Shown: piece after piece, positions 1 through 5,803 of the stretch
How positions within the stretch are numbered: the first letter of the stretch is position 1
Layout of the letters: every line of letters starts with the position of its first letter
Assembly (NCBI GenBank): GCA_050701115.1
Contig: JBOHER010000220.1
Span: 1 to 9,405 of the forward strand
Length of the DNA stretch: 9,405 nt
Source: JBOHER01 sp050701115
GTDB taxonomy: Bacteria > Actinomycetota > Actinomycetes > Mycobacteriales > Pseudonocardiaceae
Direction: 5' to 3'
The notes under the pieces: generated by a model
What the model was told of the DNA's origin: nothing
Database searches by the model: none
What the model saw: only the letters and a program-made list of their open reading frames with translations
Made by a program: the position numbers and the translations under genes

Positions 1-61
1 GTGCAGGAGCGGGCGTCGTCGTCGTTGGGCGGCCAGTTCCGGCGCGTGAGAGAGGTACACG
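1..61 (+). other. 5' flank of prfA with its ribosome-binding site; no gene identified
   Basis: No gene can be named in this short flank. One plus frame ends in a TGA at 47-49 and could be the last codons of an upstream gene (Arg-rich tail, then AASSGA). Another frame stays open into prfA until a TAG at 90-92. Neither has a recognisable family signature, and neither resembles the usual upstream neighbour rpmE. A purine-rich Shine-Dalgarno stretch, GAGAGAGG at 48-55, lies 6 nt before the GTG at 62 and fixes the prfA start. If the frame ending at 47-49 is real, its stop overlaps this site, which would suggest translational coupling. Confidence 0.35.
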
Positions 62-1132
62 GTGGATTCGAGTTCCCTGCAGGGGCTGCTAGCCGAGCAT
101 GCCGAGCTGGAGAGCCAGCTCGCCGACCCGTCGGTGCATGCCGACGCTGGTCGTGCCCGCAAACTGGGCCGCCGGTACGCCGAGCTCGCGCCGATCGTGA
201 AGACCATCGCCGAGCTGGGTACCGCGCGCGATGACCTGGCCGCCGCCCGGGAGCTCGCCGCCGAGGATGCGGGCTTCGCCGCCGAAGCCGACGAACTGTC
301 CGCACGGATTCCGGCGCTGGAATCAAAGCTCACCGAGCTGCTGTTGCCCCGCGACCCCTATGACTCGTCCGACGTGGTCATGGAGATCAAGTCGGGTGAG
401 GGCGGAGAGGAGTCCGCGCTGTTCGCCGGTGACCTGCTGCGCATGTATCTGCGCTACGCCGAGCGCGAGGGTTGGCAGGTCGTCGTGCTGGACTCCACCG
501 AGTCCGACCTTGGCGGGTACAAGGACGTCACCGTGTCGATCAAGGGCAAGGCAGACGGGCCGGACGGGGTGTGGGCACGGCTGAAGTTCGAGGGCGGTGT
601 GCATCGCGTGCAGCGGGTTCCGGCGACCGAGTCGCAGGGCCGCATTCACACCTCGGCCGCAGGCGTGCTGATCTACCCGGAACCGGAAGAGGTCGAGGTC
701 GCCCTCGACCCCAATGACCTGCGGATCGATGTGTTCCGCTCGTCCGGTCCCGGTGGGCAGAGTGTGAACACCACAGACTCTGCGGTGCGCATCACCCACC
801 TGCCGACCGGCATCGTGGTCTCCTGCCAGAACGAGAAGTCGCAGATCCAGAACCGCGCGCGGGCGCTGCAGGTGCTCCAGGCGCGGCTGCAGGCCGTTGC
901 CGAGGAGGAAGCGGCGGCCAAGGCCTCGGATGCCCGGCGATCCCAGGTCCGCACCGTGGACCGTTCCGAGCGGGTGCGCACGTACAACTTTCCGGAGAAC
1001 CGGATCTCCGACCACCGGGTCAACTACAAGGCGTACAACCTCGACCAGGTGCTCGGCGGCGAGCTCACCGGGGTGCTGGACGCGCTGGTCACCGCCGACC
1101 GATCAGAACGGTTGGCCGAGCAGCAGAGCTGA
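62..1132 (+). CDS. prfA: Peptide chain release factor 1 (RF1)
   Basis: RF1 reads UAG and UAA in the ribosomal A site and triggers hydrolysis of peptidyl-tRNA. The 356-residue product has the usual family length. It shows an N-terminal charged helical region (about 1-95), the RF1-type codon-recognition tripeptide PAT at 187-189 in the context QRVPATESQGRIHTSA (RF2 would carry SPF), and the catalytic GGQ at 231-233 within SSGPGGQSVNTTDSAVR. Gln233 is the residue that PrmC methylates, and prmC lies next downstream. The GTG start at 62 follows GAGAGAGG by 6 nt and gives an N-terminus beginning MDSSSLQGLL, as expected for the family. The stop is TGA at 1130-1132, so the gene is terminated by RF2 and not by its own product. 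No odd residues were seen. Identification is very secure. Confidence 0.97.
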   Translation: MDSSSLQGLLAEHAELESQLADPSVHADAGRARKLGRRYAELAPIVKTIAELGTARDDLAAARELAAEDAGFAAEADELSARIPALESKLTELLLPRDPYDSSDVVMEIKSGEGGEESALFAGDLLRMYLRYAEREGWQVVVLDSTESDLGGYKDVTVSIKGKADGPDGVWARLKFEGGVHRVQRVPATESQGRIHTSAAGVLIYPEPEEVEVALDPNDLRIDVFRSSGPGGQSVNTTDSAVRITHLPTGIVVSCQNEKSQIQNRARALQVLQARLQAVAEEEAAAKASDARRSQVRTVDRSERVRTYNFPENRISDHRVNYKAYNLDQVLGGELTGVLDALVTADRSERLAEQQS

Positions 1133-1183
1133 TCAGGTGGGCGCCTGGCGCGCCAAACGCACCCGGAGTGAGCGATTCGATCC

Positions 1184-1214
1184 CGACGCGCCGACCATAC
1201 GAACGGGCGCGTCG
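1184..1214 (+). terminator. GC-rich stem-loop between prfA and prmC
   Basis: CGACGCGCC at 1184-1192 and GGCGCGTCG at 1206-1214 form a perfect 9-bp stem with a 13-nt loop, 51 nt after the prfA stop. There is no T-run after it, so it is not a canonical intrinsic terminator. In high-GC actinobacteria, stems without a U-tract can still attenuate transcription, so partial termination or mRNA-end protection is possible. Chance formation in GC-rich DNA cannot be excluded. Confidence 0.3.
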
Positions 1215-1255
1215 ATCCTGGTATGTCAGGCTTGCCCGGTAAGGCCACCGGCACA

Positions 1256-1301
1256 TCGAGGTGACCTGGAACGTCGAGGTGACCTGGAACGTCGAGGTGA
1301 C
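1256..1301 (+). repeat. 18-bp tandem repeat (2.6 copies) ending in the prmC ribosome-binding site
   Basis: The unit TCGAGGTGACCTGGAACG occurs perfectly at 1256-1273 and 1274-1291, followed by a partial third copy of 10 nt at 1292-1301. Every copy contains GAGGTGA, a Shine-Dalgarno-like sequence. The last one (1294-1300) is correctly placed 4 nt before the prmC GTG (7 nt from GAGG). The unit is a multiple of three, so copy number would not change any upstream reading frame. The identical copies suggest recent slippage or unequal exchange. Confidence 0.85.
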
Positions 1302-1304
1302 ACT

Positions 1305-2168
1305 GTGCGAAGACAACCTTTGCGGCTGGCTATTGGCGAGGCCGCGCGCATCCTCGAAGAGGCCGGGGTCGACTCTCCCCGCGCCGACGCCGAGATCCTT
1401 GCCGCGCATGTGCTCGGCGTCGAGCGAGGTCGCCTCCCACTCGTGCCGCTCGTTGACGCCTCGGTCGTCGACGCCCTGCGCGACCTCGTCGCGCGGCGGG
1501 CGAAGCGAGTGCCGTTACAGCACATCACCGGCTGGGCGGCGATCGGAGCGATCACCGTCGAGGTCGGCCCTGGTGTCTTCGTGCCTCGTCCGGAGACCGA
1601 ACTCCTGCTCGGGTGGGGACGTGACCTGCTGGCCGGTCGCACCGCCCCGGTGGTCATCGACCTGTGCACCGGGTCGGGCGCGCTGGCGCTAGCCGTGGCC
1701 GACGCGCGCCCGGACGCCCAGGTGTACGCGGTCGACAACGATCCGTCCGCGCTCGCCTGGGCGCGGCGCAACGCGGACCTGCGCGCGGAGGCGGGCGACA
1801 CCCCGATCCGGTTGTACTCCGGTGACATCGCGGACAGCCGCCTGTTCGCCGACCTGGACGGCATGGTCGACCTGGTGCTGTGCAACCCGCCCTACGTTCC
1901 GCAGGGCACGCTGGTCGCGCCAGAGGTCGCCGATCACGACCCAGCGCATGCAGTCTTCGCCGGCGACGACGGGCTCGCGGTCATCCGCGCCGTGGTCTCC
2001 ATCGCCGCGCGCCTTCTGGTGCGGGGCGGGGGAGTGGCGATCGAGCATGACGACACCCACGGCGAATCCGTACCGGCACTGCTGTCCGCCCGCCGGGTGC
2101 TGCGCGACGTCGAGGCGCACGCGGACCTGTCGGGTCGCCCGCGATTCGCCACAGCCCGCCGAGGCTAG
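1305..2168 (+). CDS. prmC: Release factor glutamine N5-methyltransferase PrmC (HemK)
   Basis: PrmC uses S-adenosylmethionine to methylate the GGQ glutamine of RF1 and RF2. The 287-residue product has an N-terminal helical substrate-binding domain (about 1-100; QPLRLAIGEAARILEEAG near the start). A Rossmann-like methyltransferase domain follows, with the SAM loop DLCTGSGALAL at 119-129 and the signature NPPY at 194-197, which binds the target glutamine amide. The family commonly has Gly where this protein has Cys121. The GTG at 1305 was chosen because GAGGTGA precedes it and the residues after it match the usual PrmC N-terminus; the open frame upstream does not look like the family. Codon 71 is TTA (1515-1517), rare in such genomes. 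The stop TAG at 2166-2168 overlaps the convergent gene. The position directly after prfA fits an enzyme-substrate pair. Confidence 0.94.
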   Translation: MRRQPLRLAIGEAARILEEAGVDSPRADAEILAAHVLGVERGRLPLVPLVDASVVDALRDLVARRAKRVPLQHITGWAAIGAITVEVGPGVFVPRPETELLLGWGRDLLAGRTAPVVIDLCTGSGALALAVADARPDAQVYAVDNDPSALAWARRNADLRAEAGDTPIRLYSGDIADSRLFADLDGMVDLVLCNPPYVPQGTLVAPEVADHDPAHAVFAGDDGLAVIRAVVSIAARLLVRGGGVAIEHDDTHGESVPALLSARRVLRDVEAHADLSGRPRFATARRG

Positions 2169-3226
2169 CCGCGCAACAGGTCACGTACGCCCGCGGCGGC
2201 GATCCGCCCGGCCCGGGCCGCCCCGATCGTGCTCGCCGATGGCCCGTACCCGACCAGGAACAGCCGTGGCTCACGCAGTGATCGGGTGCCCTCGACGGCG
2301 ATCCCGCCTGCGGGTTCACGCAACCGCAACGGCGCGAGATGGTCGAGCACCGGGCGGTATCCGGTGGCCCACAGGATCACGTCGGCCTGAATGAACCGGC
2401 CATCGGCCCAGGACACTCCGTCGTGAGTGATCCGGTCAAACATGGGAAGCCGGTACAGCGCCCCGCGGTCCATCGCGGCCCGCACCTGCGGCGTGATGCC
2501 GAGCCCGGTGTAGCTGACCACGCTGCGCGGCGCGCCGCCCGAGCGGGTGTGCGCCGCGACCGCCGCCTCGACGCTCCGGCCGAGCTCCTCGCTGAACTCA
2601 CCGTCGATGAACACCGGAGGTCGCCGGGTCACCCACGTCGTGGTGGTCACTTCGGAGATCTCCGCGAGCAGTTGGCTGGCCGATGCGCCGCCGCCGACCA
2701 CCACGACATGCTTGCCCGCGAACGCATCGCGGTCGCGGTACTGTGAGCTGTGCAGTTGGCGGCCCCCGAACGACTCCTGGCCCGGGTAATGCGGCACGAA
2801 CGGCCGATCCCAGGTTCCGGTCGCGTTGATCACCGCCCGCGCGTACCACGTCCCTTCCGAGGTCTCCACCACCAGCCGGTCATCGCCGCAGGCGCGCACC
2901 GCCAGAACGTGCACCGGGCGATGTATCGGTAGCTGCTCGGTGACTTCGTAGCGGGCGAAGTACTCCGAGACGACCTGAGCCGCAGGCCTGCCGGGGTCGG
3001 GCGTATCCAGCCGCATGCCGGGCAGATCGTGCACCCGGTGCGTCTTCGACAGCGACAGCGACGGCCAGCGGAACTGCCAGGCTCCGCCAGGACCGGGGGA
3101 GTGATCGAATACCACGAACTCGCGCTCGGGCACGAAACCGAATCGGCGCAGGAAATGGCCGGAGGACAGCCCGGCCTGGCCGCCTCCAATCACCACCACG
3201 TCGATGCCCCGCATGGTGAGGGCCAT
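2165..3226 (-). CDS. FAD- and NADPH-binding monooxygenase-like oxidoreductase (FMO/CzcO type)
   Basis: This is a cytosolic flavoprotein oxidoreductase of 353 residues, substrate unknown. An N-terminal FAD Rossmann motif GGGQAG (14-19) lies in VVVIGGGQAGLSSG. A fingerprint of the form FxGxxxHxxxY is at 153-163 (FGGRQLHSSQY), as in class B flavin monooxygenases. A second dinucleotide motif GGGASA (178-183) follows VVVV and probably binds NADPH. ATGY at 287-290 is the usual late FAD-contact motif. No signal peptide or membrane segment is apparent. The ATG at 3224-3226 has no good Shine-Dalgarno; Met5 at 3212-3214 is an alternative, also without one. It is the only minus-strand gene, set between prmC and tsaC, which are neighbours in related genomes, so it looks inserted. 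Relatives include putative potassium-transport- and arsenic-linked flavoproteins, but nothing nearby supports either role. Confidence 0.85.
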   Translation of the reverse strand: MALTMRGIDVVVIGGGQAGLSSGHFLRRFGFVPEREFVVFDHSPGPGGAWQFRWPSLSLSKTHRVHDLPGMRLDTPDPGRPAAQVVSEYFARYEVTEQLPIHRPVHVLAVRACGDDRLVVETSEGTWYARAVINATGTWDRPFVPHYPGQESFGGRQLHSSQYRDRDAFAGKHVVVVGGGASASQLLAEISEVTTTTWVTRRPPVFIDGEFSEELGRSVEAAVAAHTRSGGAPRSVVSYTGLGITPQVRAAMDRGALYRLPMFDRITHDGVSWADGRFIQADVILWATGYRPVLDHLAPLRLREPAGGIAVEGTRSLREPRLFLVGYGPSASTIGAARAGRIAAAGVRDLLRG

Positions 3227-3320
3227 ATCCGGTGCAACGCCGCGGCCGATGGAGAACTTTCGTGAGCTGCGTCGCGACGCCGGGGAATCGGCTCGATCAC
3301 ACCCGGCTAGGCTCTAAGAC
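3227..3320. promoter_or_regulatory. Divergent intergenic region; possible leaderless tsaC promoter
   Basis: This 94-nt gap separates divergent starts and must hold promoters for both genes. On the plus strand TAGGCT at 3308-3313 fits the actinobacterial -10 pattern TANNNT, with its last T 7 nt before the A of the tsaC ATG at 3321. No Shine-Dalgarno precedes that ATG. Together these suggest transcription starting at or next to the ATG, i.e. a leaderless mRNA. No clear -35 box is visible. I see no convincing -10 for the minus-strand gene. Confidence 0.45.
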
Positions 3321-3971
3321 ATGAGCCAGGTGTACGACTGCGGCCGTTCGGAGCAACGCGCGGACGGGATCGCGGCGGCAGCAGGGGCGGTGCGTTCCGG
3401 GCGGCTCGTGGTCCTGCCGACCGACACCGTCTACGGTGTCGGATGCGACGCTTTCGACAGCGGTGCGGTGCGCGTCCTGCTGTCGGCCAAGCGTCGAGGC
3501 CCGGACATGCCGGTCGGCGTCCTCGTAGGATCATGGTCCACAGTGGACGGACTGGTGTTGGGTGTTCCCCGTGCCGCGCGGACACTGATAGAGGCATTCT
3601 GGCCGGGAGATCTGTCCATTGTGCTGCCGCACGCGCCGAGCTTGGCATGGGACCTCGGTCGCACCAGGGGCACTGTGATGATCCGGATGCCGCTGCACCC
3701 GGTCGCGCTCGAGTTGCTGCGGGAGGTCGGGCCGATGGCGGTCTCCAGCGCGAACGTGTCCGGCCAACCGCCCGCGACGAACGCGGCGGAGGCCAAGGAG
3801 CAGTTCGGCGAGCTGGTGTCGGTCTACCTAGAGGGCGGGCCGAGCGGTGACCCGGTGCCATCCACCATCGTCGACCTGACCGGGTCGGAGCCGCTGGTGC
3901 TGCGCGAGGGCGCGGTCAGCGTCGAAGCGGTCTCCGCGGTGCTCGGCACGCCCGTCGAGGCCGCAGGCTGA
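3321..3971 (+). CDS. tsaC: L-threonylcarbamoyladenylate synthase (YrdC/Sua5 family)
   Basis: The enzyme makes threonylcarbamoyl-AMP from threonine, bicarbonate and ATP, the first step of the t6A modification at A37 of ANN-decoding tRNAs. The 216-residue protein is a single YrdC domain with a short C-terminal tail, so it is TsaC-like rather than a long Sua5 with an extra domain. Visible signatures are PTDTVYGVG (33-41), SAKRRG with the substrate-binding Lys/Arg (55-60), WPGDLS (94-99), RMP (122-124), SSANVSG (142-148) and PSTIVD (180-185). The ATG start lacks a Shine-Dalgarno and sits just after a -10-like box. The next gene begins 13 nt after the stop. The same neighbour order (prmC, YrdC protein, wecA) is known in mycobacteria, although here a reversed gene precedes it. 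Confidence 0.94.
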   Translation: MSQVYDCGRSEQRADGIAAAAGAVRSGRLVVLPTDTVYGVGCDAFDSGAVRVLLSAKRRGPDMPVGVLVGSWSTVDGLVLGVPRAARTLIEAFWPGDLSIVLPHAPSLAWDLGRTRGTVMIRMPLHPVALELLREVGPMAVSSANVSGQPPATNAAEAKEQFGELVSVYLEGGPSGDPVPSTIVDLTGSEPLVLREGAVSVEAVSAVLGTPVEAAG

Positions 3972-3984
3972 ACTGGTCCACGTC

Positions 3985-5148
3985 GTGCCCCCCGCCATCT
4001 CCGCAGGCCTGCCGATCCGCGAGTACGTGCTGGTCGGCCTGACCGCTGCGGCGTTCACGTTCCTGCTCACCGGGGTGGCGAAGCGGTTCGCGATGCGCAT
4101 CGGTGCGATGGCCATGCCGAGGGCGCGTGACGTCCATGTCGCCCCGATGCCGTACATGGGCGGGCTGGCCATGTACGCCGGAGTGGTCGGCGGGATGGCG
4201 CTGGCACATCAGTTGCCGGTATTGCGCAGCGCGTTCCAGTACTCCCTCGACCCGATCGGAGTGCTGGTCGGTGGCGGGGTGATCGTGCTGATCGGCGCCC
4301 TGGACGACCGGTTCGACCTCGACGCGTGGACCAAGCTCGCAGGCCAGGTGACCTGTGCCGGTCTGCTGGTGCTGTTCGGGGTGCAGTGGAACATCGTCTG
4401 GGTGCCCTGGGGCGGGTCCGACGGCGAGTTCGGCCAGGTGCTGCAGCTCGACCAGAACCAGGGCGGCCTGCTGGTCGTGCTGCTGGTGGTCACCATGGTC
4501 AACGCGATGAACTTCGTCGACGGGCTGGACGGGCTCGCGGCGGGCATCGGCCTGATCGCCGCCGCCGCTATCTGCGCGTTCTCGCTCGGCCTGCTCAGCT
4601 CGTCGGGAGGCGATGTCAGCGCGTACCCGCCCGCGCTGATCGCCGCGACGCTGGCCGGGGCGTGTCTGGGATTCCTGCCACACAACTTCCAGCCTGCGAA
4701 GATCTTCATGGGCGATTCCGGCTCGATGTTCATCGGGCTGATGCTGGCCGCCGCCAGCACGTCGGCCTCCGGCCGGGTCAACTACACCCAGTACGGCGGC
4801 ACCGAGATCGTCGCGTTGCTCGCACCGCTGATCGTCGTCGCCGCGGTGCTGTTCGTGCCCCTGCTCGACCTGCTGCTGGCCGTTATCCGGCGGACGCGGC
4901 GCGGGGAGAGCCCGTTCAGCGCGGACAAGATGCATCTGCACCACCGGCTGCTGGAGATCGGCCACTCCCAGCGGCGCGCGGTGTTGTTGATCTACCTTTG
5001 GGCCGGTCTGCTCGCTTTCGGCGCAGTAGCGCTGACCTTGTTCGACACGGCAGCGGTGATCTGGATCTTCACACTCGGCCTGCTGTTCGCGGTGCTCGTT
5101 TCCGGCGTCCCTAGACTCAGGTCGAGACGCAAGGGAGTAGTGAAGTGA
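3985..5148 (+). CDS. wecA: Polyprenyl-phosphate GlcNAc-1-phosphate transferase (WecA/Rfe, MraY superfamily)
   Basis: This integral membrane enzyme moves GlcNAc-1-phosphate from UDP-GlcNAc to a polyprenyl phosphate, starting cell-wall glycan assembly (arabinogalactan linker in mycolata; likely similar here, by inference). The 387-residue product has about ten or eleven hydrophobic segments. Family motifs in order are DDRFD (107-111), the magnesium-binding NAMNFVDGLDGLAAG (173-187), the loop FMGDSGSM (241-248) and the HLHH motif (317-320) after SADKM. The sequence resembles mycobacterial Rfe throughout. The GTG start at 3985 lies 13 nt after tsaC and has no clear Shine-Dalgarno, so translation may depend on coupling. 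The C-terminus is basic (RSRRKGVVK) and the stop overlaps the next start. MraY is excluded by the WecA-type motifs and the neighbourhood. Confidence 0.93.
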   Translation: MPPAISAGLPIREYVLVGLTAAAFTFLLTGVAKRFAMRIGAMAMPRARDVHVAPMPYMGGLAMYAGVVGGMALAHQLPVLRSAFQYSLDPIGVLVGGGVIVLIGALDDRFDLDAWTKLAGQVTCAGLLVLFGVQWNIVWVPWGGSDGEFGQVLQLDQNQGGLLVVLLVVTMVNAMNFVDGLDGLAAGIGLIAAAAICAFSLGLLSSSGGDVSAYPPALIAATLAGACLGFLPHNFQPAKIFMGDSGSMFIGLMLAAASTSASGRVNYTQYGGTEIVALLAPLIVVAAVLFVPLLDLLLAVIRRTRRGESPFSADKMHLHHRLLEIGHSQRRAVLLIYLWAGLLAFGAVALTLFDTAAVIWIFTLGLLFAVLVSGVPRLRSRRKGVVK

Positions 5149-5591
5149 CCGTCGAGGACGACAAGACCGAGAACCCGCATGCGGAGTCGGTGCGCAAGCT
5201 CGCCAACGCCATGCTGCGCACGGCGATCTGGCCCGGGCTGATCACGGTCGCCCTCGCCGCGGCGGTCGCGACGGCGGTCGCCGGTACCGCGGGGCTGTTC
5301 GGCGCACTGGTGGGCGGAGCGGTCGCTTTCGGGTCCTCGCTGCTGACCATCGTGATGATGCGGCAGTCCGCCGACCTGCCGGTGATGATGGTGATGTCGG
5401 TCGCACTCGGTGGCTACGTCTTCAAGATTCTCGCGCTGCTGATCGTCATGATCCTGCTGCGCGGGGTGGACGGTCTGCACGTGATGTCGCTGGCCCTGAC
5501 CGTGCTGGCCACGGTCATGGTGTGGGCGGGTGCGGAGCTGGTGGCCTTCAAGAAGACCAAGATCCCCACCATCATCGTCGGCGGACAGTGA
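5145..5591 (+). CDS. atpI: AtpI-like membrane protein of the ATP synthase operon
   Basis: This 148-residue hydrophobic protein is encoded between wecA and atpB, where actinobacteria place their poorly conserved AtpI-like gene. AtpI proteins are thought to help assemble the c-ring or act in magnesium uptake; the role here is inferred from position. After a charged N-terminus (about 1-27) there are four membrane segments near 28-47, 50-70, 78-105 and 111-135, then a short basic end with KKTK. The GTG start at 5145 overlaps the wecA stop as GTGA (5145-5148), and AAGGGAG at 5131-5137 lies 7 nt upstream, so it is translated by coupling. No catalytic residues are visible. The annotation rests mainly on context and topology. 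Confidence 0.8.
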   Translation: MTVEDDKTENPHAESVRKLANAMLRTAIWPGLITVALAAAVATAVAGTAGLFGALVGGAVAFGSSLLTIVMMRQSADLPVMMVMSVALGGYVFKILALLIVMILLRGVDGLHVMSLALTVLATVMVWAGAELVAFKKTKIPTIIVGGQ

Positions 5592-5803
5592 GGGCCCGAC
5601 ACCGTTCCGCGGTTTAGGAGTACGGGCGTACGGCAGCTGTCGGCGGGCTGATAAGGTCCCTGCTGTAGGCGGCGCCGCCGGTCCTTTCAGAGGAGCGCGC
5701 CCGCTTTCGAGTTACCTGATCCGTGTCAGGTACGTTAACCACAGATCATGACGATTCCCCCGGCGGAGTGAGCGCCGGCCGGGAGAACCGGAAGGAGCCC
5801 TCG
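5592..5803 (+). promoter_or_regulatory. Leader region of the atpBEFHA genes
   Basis: This 212-nt stretch holds no convincing gene. In order it contains: a short inverted repeat GTACG-GG-CGTAC (5620-5631); a possible -10 TAAGGT (5652-5657); a 12-bp palindrome GGCGGCGCCGCC (5668-5679); the inverted repeat TACCTGA/TCAGGTA (5713-5732); a second possible -10 TACGTT (5731-5736) with no good -35; a hairpin CCGGCG/CGCCGG with a 7-nt loop (5760-5778); and the Shine-Dalgarno GAAGGAG (5791-5797), 6 nt before TTG at 5804. An operon promoter here is plausible, but the transcription start is not determined by sequence alone. Confidence 0.5.
5713..5732. promoter_or_regulatory. Candidate operator: 20-bp inverted repeat upstream of atpB
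   Basis: TACCTGA at 5713-5719 and TCAGGTA at 5726-5732 are perfect 7-bp arms spaced by 6 nt, the geometry of a site for a dimeric helix-turn-helix regulator. The right arm overlaps the -10-like TACGTT at 5731-5736, where a bound repressor would block the polymerase. The cognate regulator is not in the window. It could instead be chance or a small RNA hairpin. Confidence 0.4.

Noticed and set aside
14..25. CGT trinucleotide run (four copies)
   Set aside because: Too short to be a meaningful microsatellite in high-GC DNA.
897..1304. Upstream extension of prmC to an earlier start (e.g. GTG at 1137)
   Set aside because: The extension overlaps prfA or runs through repeat DNA, does not resemble PrmC, and lacks a ribosome-binding site as good as the one at 1294-1300.
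3916..4965. Long minus-strand open frame (349 codons) opposite wecA
   Set aside because: Its His/Gln/Asp/Arg-rich low-complexity translation is typical of an antisense shadow, and wecA on the plus strand is unambiguous.
5668..5679. 12-bp palindrome GGCGGCGCCGCC as a terminator after atpI
   Set aside because: As a hairpin it leaves only a 4-bp stem and there is no T-run, so it is listed only as part of the leader.
5723..5803. GTG 5723 as the atpB start, adding 27 residues
   Set aside because: No good Shine-Dalgarno, a TTA codon, and non-family-like residues, whereas GAAGGAG points to TTG 5804.
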